Source of the DNA: Dromaius novaehollandiae
Lineage: Eukaryota > Chordata > Aves > Casuariiformes > Dromaiidae
NCBI RefSeq assembly: GCF_036370855.1
Contig: NC_088106.1
Coordinates: 34,920,501 to 34,984,500, forward strand
DNA length: 64,000 nucleotides
Direction: 5' to 3'
Part shown: piece by piece, positions 13,701-24,899 of the stretch
How positions within the stretch are numbered: position 1 is the stretch's first letter
Layout: each line of letters opens with the position of its first letter
The notes under the pieces: model-generated
Database searches by the model: none
Told to the model about the DNA's origin: nothing
The model's input: the letters and a program-made list of their open reading frames with translations, nothing else
Made by a program: the position numbers and the translations under genes

Positions 13701-15640
13701 TGGTGGCCCCTGCACCGCAAAAAAAGGCACTCGGTGGCCCCTACAGCACAATAAAAGGCACTTGGGGGCTGCTACAATGTGAAACAAGGCACTTGGAGTG
13801 CCCTGCACCACAAAAGAAGGCACTTGGTGGCCCCTGCACTGCAAAAAAAGGCAGTTGGAGGCCTCTACACCACAAAAAAAAGGCACTTGGAAGCCCCTAC
13901 AACGAAAAACAAGGCACTCGGTGGCCTCCACTTTGCAAAAAAAGGGAGTTGGAGGATAGTACACTGCAAAAAAAACGCACCCTGAGGCCTATGCACAGCA
14001 GAAAAAGGCACTTGCTTGTCCCTGCACCACCAAAGGAGGCACTCGGTGGGCCCTGCAACACCAAAAGAGGCATTCCGTGGCCCCTGCACTGCAAAAAAAG
14101 GCACTCGGAGGCCTTTACACCACAAAAAAAAGGCACTTGGAGGCCTCTACACTGCAAAAAATGTACCCTGAGGCCCATGCACCACAAAAAAAGGCACTTG
14201 GTGGACCCTGCACTGCAAAAAAAAGGCACTCGGAGGCTGCCACACCACAAAAGAGGGCACTCGGAACTGCTACAATGCCAAAAAAGGCACTCAGTAGCCC
14301 CTGCACCGCAAAAAAAGGCACTAGGAGGCCAGTGCACTGAAAAACAGGGCACTTGGAGGCCAGTGCACCACAAAAAAAATGCACTCAGAGGCCCCGACAC
14401 CACAAAAGAAAGGCACTCGGAGCACCACACCACAAAAAAAGGCACTTGGCTGCCCCTACACTGGAAAAAAAGGCACTTGGGGGCTGCTACAATGCAAAAA
14501 AAGGCACTCGGAGGGCCCTGCACCAGAAACAAAGGCACTTGGAGGGCCCTGCACCACAAAAGAAGGCACTCGGAGGCCCGTGAACAAGAAAAGGCACTTG
14601 GGGCCACTATACCGCAAAAAAAAACGTACATGGAGGACCACACACCCCAAAATAACAGCACTCGGAGGCCCCTGAACCACAAGAAAAGGCACTCGGAGGC
14701 TCCTGCACTGGAAAAAGAGGCACTTGCAGGCCTGTACACTGGAAATAAAGGCATTTGGAGGGCCCTGCACCACCAAAAAAGGCACTCGGAGGCTCCTGCA
14801 CTGGAAAAAGAGGCACTTGCAGGCCTGCACACTGGAAATAAAGGCACTTGGAGGCCCCTGCACCACAAAAAAAGGCACTCGGAAGCCCCTACATTGCAAA
14901 AAAGGCACTTGGAGGCTACTACACTGCAAAAAAAATGCACCCTGAGGCCCCTGCACTGCAAAAAAAGGCACTCGGTGTCCCCGACACCACAAAAGAAGGC
15001 ACTCGGAGGCCCCTACAATGCAAAAAAGGCACTCGGAGGCCCCTACACTGCAAAAAAATGCACCCTGAGGACCCTGCACCGCAAAAAAAGCACTGGGAGG
15101 CTACTACACCACAAAAAAATGCACTTGGAGGCTACTACACTGCAAAAAAATGCACCCTGAGGCCCCTACAGCACAATAAAAGGCACTGGGGGACTGCTAC
15201 AATGTGAAACAAGGCACTCGGAGGCTGGTAAACTGGAAAAAAAAGGCACTTGGAGGCTACTACACTGCAAAAAAAATGCACCCTGAGGCCCCTGCACTGC
15301 AAAAAAAGGCACTTGGTGGCCCCTACACCGCAAAAAACAGGCACTCGGCTGCCCCTGCACTGCAAAAAAAGGCACTCAGAGGTCTGTACACCACAGAAAA
15401 AGGCACTCAGTGGCCCATACAGCACAAAAAAGGCACTTGGGGGCTGCTACAATGTGCAACAAGACACTCGGAGGCCCGTAAACCTCAAGAAAAGGCACTC
15501 GGAACCTCCTACACCACCAAGAAAGGCACTCGGAAGCCCCTACATTGCAAAAAAAGGCACTTGCAGGCTACTACACTGCAAAAAAAATGCACCCTGAGGC
15601 CCCTGCACCGCAGAAAAAGGCACTCGGAGACCTCTACAAC
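10727..15640. repeat. 31-bp A-tract minisatellite array, nested in the 65-bp array
   Basis: About 155 copies of a 31-bp unit: GGCACTCGGAGGCCCCTACAC followed by a short variable link (TGC, CAC or TGG) and an A-tract of 5-9 bases. Higher-order structure is visible. A variant with CACAATAAAAGGCACT followed by a CTGCTACAATGTGAAACAAG segment recurs near 11.6, 12.1, 12.7, 13.75 and 15.2 kb. A GGAAATAAAGGCACT variant recurs near 11.29, 11.73, 11.85, 14.74 and 14.84 kb. Plus-strand units lack stop codons in all three frames. This produces long artificial frames, the largest at 12992-15160 (722 codons), whose protein repeats every 31 residues. I regard these as repeat-driven, not as an established gene. 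Confidence 0.95.
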
Positions 15641-16702
15641 TCCGTTCACTGCCGTATCAGACACAGAGCCTGCTGTGACCTCACAAGCACAGCCAGCACC
15701 TAAGGGCTTGGCACTGGTCTATCAATCACTCAGACTGCTGTGACCTCAAAAGCTAGCAGCCATTAGCCTGCCACCAGCCTATCAGGCACTGAGACTGATG
15801 TGACCGCACAAGCACAGCCAGCAGCCATGAGACTGTCCCTGGCCTATCAGGCAGTGAGGTTGCTGTGATGTCAGAAGCATAGCCTGCAGCCATGGGCCTG
15901 CCCCTGGTGTATGAACTGGGACTCCTGTGCCTTCACAAGCACAGCCAGCACCTAAGGGCCTGCCACTGGTCTATCAGGCACTAAGGCTCCTTTAACCACA
16001 CAAGAACAGGCAGCAGCCAGGGGCCTGCCACTGGCCTATCATGCAATAGGACTGATGTGACCTCACAAGCACAGCCAGCAGCCATTGGACTCCCACTGGC
16101 CTATCAGGTAGTAAAGCTGCTGTGACCTCACAAGCAAAGCCAGCAGCCAGGGGCCTGCCACTGGCCTTTCAGGCAATGGGAGTTGCTGTGACCTCACAAG
16201 CACAGCCAGCAGCCACTGGACTCCCACTGCCCTATAAGACACTGAGGCTGCTGTGACCTCACAAGCCAAGCCAGCAGCCAGGGGCCTGCCACTGGCCTAT
16301 GAGGCTATAGGACTGCTGTGACCTCACAAGCACAGCCAGCAGCGATTGGCCTCCCACTGCCCGATGAGGCACTGAGGCTGTTGTGACCTCACAAGCACAG
16401 CCAGCAGCCATGAGCCTGCCACTGGCCTATGAGACACTGAGGCTGCTGTGACCTCACAAGCACAGCCAGAAGCTAAGGGCCTGCCACTGGTCTATCAGGC
16501 ACTAAGGCTCCTTTGACCACACAAGCACAGCCAGCATCCATGGGCATCCCACTGGCCTATAGGAAACGGAGGCTGCCGTGACCTCACAAGCACAACCAGC
16601 ATTCACTGGCCTGCCACTGACCTATCAGACACGGTGTCTGCTGTGATCTCCCAAGCACAGCCAGCAGTTATGGGCCTGCCACTGCCCTATGAGACATGGA
16701 GG
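15640..16702. repeat. 65-bp minisatellite array (right block)
   Basis: About 16 more divergent copies of the same 65-bp monomer that fills 1-10.64 kb, in the same orientation. The 31-bp array therefore sits inside one older 65-bp array. The block stops abruptly in mid-monomer at the LTR-like sequence starting near 16703. Confidence 0.9.
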
Positions 16703-17265
16703 TGTCACGAACACCGCTCGTGGCCAGCGGGGTGACTTGTATTTTTTTCTTTAAACGCTTCACTGACCAAACAGCCAGGCGGTTGTCAGGTTTCAGATAT
16801 TTATTAAGTACACCAGTATCCTTAAGCAAGAGAGTTTAAACAATATAGCAAGTTCCATATTTAACAGGGTAAAAATAACACACTACACTACATACAGAGC
16901 AAGCAGGGGTAATACGAGCAAGCAGGGGTAATACGACCTGTTCCACGTCGGGCGAGGGTCTCAAGTGTGCAGGACGCAATGGGGGGGGGTCCCAGACCAG
17001 CTGAGAGGGAGCTCCAAAGAGCTGTTGTTATTGTCACATTTTATATGCTTCTAAGGCGCATGTCTATTGTGATTAGGTTTCTTGACGTCCTTATCAGTAG
17101 CCAGGACCTATGTCACTCTGACACACTCCTCTGGGCTCAACCTGCTGACTGGGTTTTCAAAAGGGAAGGGAAATTAATGAAAACTTGTGACAAAGTTTTC
17201 CACCCTTCAGATTTAGAGAACTAAATAGTGGAGGCCCCCCATCATGGGTTCTCATGCCTGATCAA
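16703..17265 (-). mobile_element. LTR-like element, minus strand (far end approximate)
   Basis: Read on the minus strand, this stretch has the layout of a retroviral LTR: a TATA-like CATATAAAATG near 17037-17047, then a possible R region, an AATAAA signal at about 16799-16804, and a terminus ending TTCGTGACA at 16703, where it truncates a 65-bp monomer. A TGTTGATCAGG start near 17265 would give about 560 bp with TG...CA ends, but that end and any target-site duplication are not certain. The satellite does not resume on the far side, so this is either the end of a larger insertion or a rearranged boundary. The family is not recognised. Confidence 0.5.
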
Positions 17266-17319
17266 CATGTAGTTGTAGAAATTAATTCCCCTTTTCACTT
17301 GATTTATGAGGCAGCTTTG

Positions 17320-17580
17320 GTGTGGGTCAGGATCTTGACATTAGTTTAGGCCGCAAGTGGTTGGTAGCAGATAATAACGGAGGTGGTGACAAAGGCATTG
17401 TCATCATATCCTGCACAAGCTGGGGCGTGTGTCCACGGGCAGGGAGAGACTACCTGGCCTACGCCCGGTCCCACTCCCCATCTGTGAACAGTAATACCTT
17501 CCCCTCTTCAGCAGGCCTTTGGAATAAACAGTGCCTTGTCTGTTCTCCACAAAGCCAAACATCATTCTTGAAATGAAAAC
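17320..17580 (+). other. Possible LTR-like or transcript 3' end with AATAAA
   Basis: A GC-richer patch ends in GGAATAAACAGTGCCTTGTCTG near 17520-17540, which resembles the polyadenylation and R/U5 region of an LTR or a gene 3' end. Nothing else identifies it, and no matching partner is seen in the window. Confidence 0.2.
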
Positions 17581-17589
17581 CTAATAATC

Positions 17590-18200
17590 CCAGCTGATAG
17601 CTTACCAATATGCCTTTTAACTAGAGAGGTGCAAAAGAAAAGTATCTTCTATCATTCCACTTTAATGTCCAGAGCAGATATTATATCATCTACTATATTG
17701 GAAGTGCGCAGAATCTTCCAGATTGCCTACCCTGACTAATTTACTTAAGTCTTTAAAAATACTTCTGTGAGTAAGATTAACAACCACCCAGGGCATCTCT
17801 AATTTTCATAGTTTATTAATTTGCCATAATCCCCTGCAATTCAATACTGGAAGCTTTTGATTTAAGATATTACATGCTGATGAGACCACTATAATGAAAT
17901 TGATTATACTACTTAAAGTGGTTTTAAGAATACTTTTAATTAGGACAAAACTAGAAAAAAAAAACTTTAATAATCAAATTAGACTATTCATAACTTAGAA
18001 ACATCCACTTTTCAAATAACCTACAATTTAAGACAGTCTACAGTGGTGTAATGAATGGCAAATCCACAGTATAAGCACCATTCATCTTAAAAACAGATCT
18101 CAGAGGTAAGATTTGGAGCACACACACTCTCCCTGGTGGTCCTGCATCCCTGCTACTTGCTCAATGGAGGTAGGTAATTTAGCCTTTGATTTTATGTCCC
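17590..18200. other. AT-rich stretch, nothing recognised
   Basis: AT-rich unique-looking DNA with short A-tracts. I see no open frame of note, repeat unit or RNA gene. Confidence 0.6.
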
Positions 18201-18205
18201 ATTGT

Positions 18206-18690
18206 TGTCCGAAAAGCGGATTCGTTGCCCGGTGTGGAATAAGCCAATAATTACACACTCAGGAGAGACATTTGTTTATTTATTTCAGAGTTGCGCAAGC
18301 CTGGGTGCTCGGTGGTTTCAGTTACTAAGGAGAAACTTGATCTCTGTCTATACGCATGCATATTGGAACAGAAATGGGATGACAGAAACTGTTGGTATAA
18401 TACAGTAGATAAGGGAATAGCACCCAATGCTACTTGTGAGAGCAAGCAGAAAGCAGACTATTCAGTACAGAAATAACACCTGTTTTTATACTTGAATATG
18501 TTAGGTTATATGATTAAAAAGCTCACCCATGCACACACACACAAAGCAGCAGAGTAACAAGGGCAGGTGGGGGAACCTGAGTAATACCCTGCCCCAGCTG
18601 CTCCCAGGGCCACCGCAGGAGAGCCGTCAGCCCACAAAAAGCCAGACTGAACTGGCACCAGAGCAGACACAGTGCCTGCAGACACATTTC
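18206..18690 (-). mobile_element. LTR related to the one at 34341 (minus strand, partial)
   Basis: The first 110 bp closely match 34341-34450: TGTCCGAAAAGCGGATTCGT, then CCAATAAT, then TTTATTTATTTCAGAGTTG. On the minus strand this is an LTR 3' half ending ...TTTTCGGACA with overlapping AATAAA signals at about 18271-18282. A TATAAAA (minus strand) lies near 18484-18490. The U3 side has diverged from the 34341 copy and its end is a guess. The shared terminus in two unrelated contexts supports a dispersed LTR family. Confidence 0.6.
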
Positions 18691-21290
18691 TAGTTAGACC
18701 GCACTTCTCAGACCCTTCTCATGTGCTTTTCTTTGCTATTCCTAACTATTCCCATGAATAAGATTTGCATTTTTGGCCAACATTCCAGGAAAATTGTTCT
18801 TAATCGCTTGGCATTCAAATGCAAACATAAGTACCAGTCTGTAATTGAGAGTGCTTTCTGTTGTTCTATTTTTGTACAGTTTTCAGTCCTCCACTCACGG
18901 TAAAAAGAACACAATGACTGAAACGAATAATCAACGAGAATACTAAACAGCAAGAACCAAAGTAATCACAGACACTAAAATCTGTTCTCACAAATTGTCT
19001 GCAGAACATGTAGATAAATATTTTGTCATTTATTACCCGCTTTAAAACTGACAAAAATGTTTAATTAAGCAAGTAACTTATTCGCTGTAAAATATGTATA
19101 CTACATTTGCTTCCAGGCAGATCCCTAAACAGGACAGACATATTTTGGAAGCACCACCAATTATTACCTTCCAGAGTTACAAGTGGAGAGGAATTTGGAT
19201 TTATTCAGAAAGAAGGGCTGCACTTGTCAGACTGAGTATCTGTCATCAACAGAAAAAAACTGTAGCGCAGGGTAAATTCTGAGAAACAGTTAATTTCTGA
19301 ATTGATGGATGATTCTCTTTCCCATAAATCTAGGTGGTTTGCCTGGACTCCCAGGCCCCTGGCAAAAAGCGTCTTTCAATTATCCTAGTGAAAAGCTGTT
19401 CACACCTAAGGGCTGCCTCCACCAAGGCTGAGCCAAATGGACACTCAAGAACCCCCCAGGGGCAGGGGAAAAACAGCACAATCCCAGTGTTAGATACCCA
19501 AGAACCCTTTTTATATTGCAGTTGCATTTGACAGGCATTATTCAATGTAAGTAATTTACAGTGCAAACAAGACTTAACTGAAGTGAGTGAGACTGACCTT
19601 CATAAAGGCAGAACGCAGAACACGTATGCTTTATATTCATAAACGACAGCAGAGCACTACATTTACAGGAGTTATCTTTACGCTGGCAAGCTTTTGGACT
19701 TGTTGAGCAGATATCAAACACTCTAAGCATCTGTCCAGGAGCAGAGACATCAACCATATAGAAACAAGGGACAGCTTTCAGAAATATATTTTTCTCCTGT
19801 ACTTTCCTGTCCATAAGATACAGAAATTCGATTAGCCACTATCACAAGAAGGAGACTGTTGTACCAAACCATTGTACACCCTCTGATATAAGAAATGGTT
19901 CTAGATTGCAAACTTGTCCGCACACAGCCCAGCCACAATGCAGCTGCAACCCACCAGAGGCATTCTGGATACTTGAACAAAGCAGCCTCGTCTGCTCGGC
20001 CTCGCTGCCCAGCACTAGCACTATCATTACAGGAAAGTAAGAAACTACTGAAGCCCTGGGAGACACCCAGCAGGAGATGCTTTAAGAAGAAAAGTTAAAG
20101 TTTGGGAAGCACAAACAGTAAGGCAGCAGACCCATCTGCAGGAGAACGTCTGCTTTCCTGACAACGGCCAGAGACAGCTCTGCTGCCCACGAGCACAATT
20201 TCTGATGCCAGCAAGCAGTGGAAAAAGCAAATTCTCTTGAGTATCAGACGGGAATTCTAGATACAGAGACTGTCTACTGCTGAATCCAATAAAGTAATAG
20301 TAATGTTTTCCAAATGAAAAGAATAGTTATATTGACCAGTAAATTAAAACTTAAATGAAAGAATGTGAAATTGTTAGTCAGTCTTTGAGATTGGTAGTCC
20401 CTACTCATTATGTTAGCTTCTGTTAATGAGGTGGCAAAAAGTAAAACAACAACAAAATTTGTTCTCTACACTGAACTGAAGCCATATCAGTTACTTAACA
20501 GAATTTTATCATTAGTACCCTTGAACAATGCACCATGCAAAATGTTATTTTTACTAAGGTTTATTGTAATCTTTAGAGCAGCATGTTATAAAAATGCTTT
20601 AAATACTTTGCCTGAGGCCTATACCAACCATCTTAATTATTAAGTGATCCATTCATCATGTGTTCACCATGTTCATGACATGAACTATAAGTTAAATGGT
20701 AGAATTTACATTAAAGAATGAGTTTTAAAAGCAAATTCTAGTCACATATCAACTTCTGAGCCTAAGTCTCTTTCAAAACTTAACACATTTTCAAAGCTTA
20801 ACACTCTTTCAAAGCAATTACATATTTCACATGTATTACAAGTAGCATATCACTACGGCAGTGTTAAGCCTGCTTCACTGAGTTATTTGAGAGACTGCCG
20901 GAGAAAAAATGTTTCATAAATACATTGAAATTTAAGGGACAGTTGCTCTTTGTTATAAAATTCCCTCCAGTTGTGCTTTTCAAAAGATAACTAATGTCAA
21001 AAGTGACCAGATTCCACTACTTTTAACTCACAAATACAATTATATTCGATTAAATAGTGCAAAAGCCATTGAATAGTGTAAAGCCTCCTGTAAAGTACCA
21101 AGTCAAAAATTCCTGGGCTCCCAAACACTCTGGCTGCAGGGACAACATTGGTCCTGCTGGTAAACCATAAAATTGGCTGCCGTTGTCTCTAAATGTTTCC
21201 TCCTGCAAATGCTTCAGATATAAAAAGTTATACATCCTTCAACTGAATTACATTTCAGCACTCTGCTCTCCTGAGTAACAACAAAAACCT
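18690..21290. other. AT-rich intergenic DNA, nothing recognised
   Basis: Unique-looking AT-rich sequence. Reading frames are short and unsupported by splice signals or recognisable domains. No tRNA-like cloverleaf or tandem repeat was noticed. Confidence 0.5.
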
Positions 21291-21293
21291 CAG

Positions 21294-21740
21294 ATGAAGT
21301 GTCCATGCCAAACACGTCTGGGACAGGCAGCCCAGCTCAGCTCCGTGGCCTTCACCACCACGCAGAAGCAAGCCAAACCACGCCGTAACAGCGTCACCCA
21401 GCAGCCCAGGAAAAACAGTATTGCCACTGCTGGCAAGAGGCCACAGGACTCAGTGCTGACTTGCGAGGCCCCAGTCCTGGCCTACTGGACCTGTTGCCAA
21501 CTTGTTAGGAGAACTTGCTGTGTGAATCAGAGCTTGGTATCAGGTGTCTCTTGTTATGATATGATCTTTAAGCCTGAAATAAAAGCAAAGCCCTTGAAAA
21601 AATGGGTGCAGGTTGAAGGCAGTGACCCCCAGGGCTATAAACAGCTCATTAATGGTCAATTCCTGGTCACAGAAGAAGCACAAGCTCAAGAGCAGGGAAA
21701 AAAAGCTGCTTTGAACATAACTAAGAAAAGAAGATGCTGA
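21294..21740 (+). CDS. Unrecognised ORF, 148 codons
   Basis: An open frame in moderate-GC DNA just outside the left duplication arm. The predicted protein is basic, with Gln/Lys/Arg-rich segments at both ends and several cysteines in the middle. It has no signal peptide or membrane span. An A/C-rich low-complexity stretch (about 21750-21785) follows the stop. No family is recognised, and it may be chance or a remnant of a processed copy. Confidence 0.15.
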   Translation: MKCPCQTRLGQAAQLSSVAFTTTQKQAKPRRNSVTQQPRKNSIATAGKRPQDSVLTCEAPVLAYWTCCQLVRRTCCVNQSLVSGVSCYDMIFKPEIKAKPLKKWVQVEGSDPQGYKQLINGQFLVTEEAQAQEQGKKAALNITKKRRC

Positions 21741-22069
21741 GTAAAGAAAAGACCCCCCCCCAAAAAAAAAAAACACCAAAAAAACAGCTGAGCAAAAGGA
21801 CAAGGACTGATGTGGCCTGGGAAAGTAACACTCTCCAGCATCAGAAAGTACACATAATTCAGGGTTCAGAGGCCAAAGGCAAAGACTAGCTTAGAAGCAC
21901 AAGTATCTTACAAAAGGACAAGATCTTAAATGTAGAGAGAGATGGTTGTTGTAGGATCATCATGGGATCTTACGGCTGTGAGTGGGCCACATCTTCCAAT
22001 GACCCTGGCTCCTCAAGGACTTTTTGGCTGGCCAGGCAATCATCCAGGACCACGTACACCAGTACGGGT

Positions 22070-23170
22070 GGTCTGGGGTGGTGGTCTGGGGGCCCAATTC
22101 TGTGCAGAAGAGTGGTCCAGAGTGCACTAGAGGGGTGCTTACCGGTCTACATTATCAAGAAATGGCTCTGGGGAAGCAGGAAGAAATCTGGAGTCGTTAG
22201 GAGAAGACTAGAGGGTGTCTAAGGGGTCTGGGGGCCAGAAGAGACCTGGGGGGCCCAATTCTGTGGAAAAGAGGGATCCAGAGTGCACTAGAGGGGTGCT
22301 AACGTGTCTAGATGGTCAAGAAATGCCTCTGGGGAAGCAGAAAGAAATCTGGAGGGGTTGCGAGGAGACTAGAGGGTGTCTAAGGGGTCTGGGGGGCCAG
22401 AAGGCAGCTCTGGGGTACAGCAAGCACCCCAGGAGATTTGTTCTGAGCACACCAGGAGTCCAAAGGGGACTAGATGGCCAGAAACCCGACTATGGCAAAC
22501 CAGGGTGATATCTGTAAGGCTTCTGAGGAGACTCGCTGTTCCCTAAGGGTGCTGGGGGGCCAGAGGCCAGCTCTGGGGCAGTACAAGCACCACAGGGTGG
22601 GTTCTGAGCAGAGCAGAGGGCTTCTAAGGGGCCTAGATGGCCAAAATACAAGACCTGGGTAACAAGGAAGACCTCAGGAGGTGCTCTGAGGGGACAGGAG
22701 GGGATGGATTTTGAGCCGACTAGAGGACACATGGAGGTATGTGAGGCACAACAAAGGAAGATAGAGGAGTCTTGAGGGGACTAGAAGGAAAGGGGAGCGG
22801 AAGGAAAGGGGATCTGATGGGATAGAGGGCACATGGAATGGTCATAGGGATAGGGCAGAGAGGATTCTACAGTGCAACCAATGGAAAAGAAGGGCTGTAG
22901 GTCACACTGAAAGGGTGTAATGAATGCATAGGGTTCTGGGGTACCCCGGAGGCAAACCAAGGCGTCCCGAGGGGAGCGTGTGGCATTCAGAGGGGTTCTG
23001 ATGGGGCTAAAGGGCTGGGAGATGGACCCTAAGGGACTCAGAGGGCAAACAGGCATCCTGAGAGGACTAGAGGGCAAAAGCAAAGGCTCTGAGATGCACC
23101 AATGGCAAACGGAGAGGTTTTGAGGAGACTAGAGGGAAAAGAGGGGGGACTTAATAGGACAAGAGGACAA
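22070..23170. repeat. Minisatellite of ~165-bp units (left copy)
   Basis: Tandem units with a period of about 161-167 bp. For example, AGTGCACTAGAGGGGTGCT occurs at 22121 and again at 22282. The units are built from subunits of about 45 bp that share GGACTAGAGGGCAAA and CTGAGGGGAC themes. The repeats degrade towards 23.1-23.4 kb. Open frames over this block are repeat by-products. Confidence 0.85.
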
Positions 23171-23620
23171 ACACAGGAGTCTTGATGCTACCAGAGGGCC
23201 TACAGACACCAAACGGCAGAGTAATCTTGCAGGAAGTAGAAAGAAGCAAAGAATTTTGAAGGGACAAGAGAACAAATGGAGTGCCTTGGAGCACACCTAG
23301 AGGCAAATGGATTGGTCCTGAGGGACCTAGGGAGCAAATGGGGGAGTCCTGGGGTGACACAGGGGAAAACTGAAGGTTCTGGGGCATTAGCTCACCTGCC
23401 ATAATCTTCCCGCTTGGAGCCTGCCTCTTCCCTCTGAGAAGCTGGCCTTTGCTTTCATTGCACAGGCAGCTGTCAGCTGTTGTGTAGCCTTGGCAGACAA
23501 GTTGAGGATTGCTGCCCAGGCAGTCGTGACCTGCAACACTGCATGCTCAGAACAGTTCTCAGGAAGTCATGCATATTCATAACCTGAAGAGCAAAAAACA
23601 AGTCTCTCTTAAGGTCAGTT

Positions 23621-23626
23621 TTTATT
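23621..23626 (-). terminator. AATAAA polyadenylation signal (left arm)
   Basis: The minus-strand AATAAA in CCATGAAATAAAAACTGACC is kept in the right arm at 55172-55177. It lies about 1 kb downstream of the ZNF143-type promoter on the same strand, so it may end a short transcript from that promoter. Confidence 0.4.
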
Positions 23627-24017
23627 TCATGGTAGGAGCAATTTTTTCCTTCTTCTGCACTGTACTGCCCCTAACAGCACACCTTCCTCATCACCATTTT
23701 CCCCTGCTCCTTCCACTCCTCTCAGTTGCCCCTGCATCTTAGACCTCTAAAGCACCTGTTTCTCATCCACAGATACTTTCCTGTCCTGTCACCAATTCGC
23801 CCCCGTTTGTCCTATAGCAAGTAGCTGAGAGACCTTGGCCTAGTTCTTTGCTGCACACACCTTTTGATCTGGCAAGCAGCTCAGACAGAGCAGAGGGCAG
23901 CAAGAAAGGTGGATCTGAACATAGTAGGCTTGGGCACCGAGAAAGATGGAAGCAGCAGCAAGGCATCAAAGAGATGGCATCTTTGTAAAGAAAAGAGATA
24001 TAGATCCAGGCAACTGG

Positions 24018-24110
24018 GGATTCTCTGTACCTGTGGCCAGGTCTCAAAAGAGATATAGTTTCAGGCAACTGGGGATTCTCTGTACCTGTGGCCAGGTCTC
24101 CTGCAGGCTC
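24018..24110. repeat. 46-bp tandem duplication, left arm only
   Basis: The segment beginning CAGGCAACTGGGGATTCTCT occurs twice in a row here (about 24017 and 24063). The right arm has it once near 54760-54795, so the duplication arose after the arms separated. Confidence 0.8.
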
Positions 24111-24359
24111 TTTCCACACAGGTAAAGGTAGCTGAACGCAGCGCCCTTGGGAGGCAGTGACATGGTGTCCCTGGTGCTGCTGTGGGGTGGCTGTTCCAGG
24201 GTCTCTCAGGCTGTATTAGGGTCCTTGGACAGAGACAGAGCTGTTCACATTTCCTTGAGGACTTTCCCTTGTGCTGCACAGCAGGACAGCTCTGCACCGT
24301 GCCCTCCCAGCACTGCTGCTCCTCATAGCTGCTGCCTAATTGGCCCCAATCCTGAGCAA

Positions 24360-24895
24360 AGCTACAACTCCCAGGAGCCCGCACTGCCCCTCCTACTCTC
24401 CCTGCCCTCCCCATTTCCAAGAGGGACAGCCCCAGCCCCTGGGGACAAGCCTGCCTGGTCACACCAGAGATGGAAAATGCTTCCTGCCCTGTACCAGGGA
24501 AAACCAGGGAAATTCCACTATCCCCAGTGACCTATGGGGACTCTTGTGTGAGCAGCACATGTCCAGTAAGGAACAGACACAGCAGGCCACTGCTGCAGGG
24601 CTGAGAAGGCACCAGCATCTGGAACTACAGCTCCTGGCCTGCCACAGAGCACGACGCGGCTGGCTGGTGGGAACCCCGCTGGCAGAGAACTGCCCCTCCG
24701 GCCACCTCGAGAGGCGCAGCATAGTCTCCCAGAAGCCCAATACGGGAAGACTACATCTCCCGGCATGCCGTGCAAACAAAAATGGCCTCCCGGAAGCTCG
24801 GTGCCGGGAGACTACTGTTCCCGGCATGCCGCGCAAACAAAAATGGCCCGCTCGGAAGCCCAGTGCCGGAAGACTACCGCTCCCGGCATGCCAGC
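24360..24895. promoter_or_regulatory. ZNF143/STAF-type promoter module, left arm
   Basis: Several copies of a motif matching the vertebrate ZNF143-THAP11 element (ACTACAnnTCCCAGCATGC type) are visible. Three occur in tandem 61-62-bp units at 24750-24768, 24811-24830 and 24873-24892, each linked to CAAACAAAAATGGC, a YY1-like box. Weaker versions lie at 24361-24380 and 24623-24643. The module enters a CpG island (24.9-25.2 kb) with an RFX-like X-box, GTCTCCCTGGAAAC, at 24990-25003. Such motifs usually mark TATA-less, often bidirectional, housekeeping promoters. Which transcript is driven is not shown. Confidence 0.65.
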
Positions 24896-24899
24896 GGCA

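Noticed and set aside
1..16702. Possible CRISPR array
   Set aside because: Repeats are contiguous tandem monomers without unique spacers of constant length, and the DNA is eukaryotic in character.
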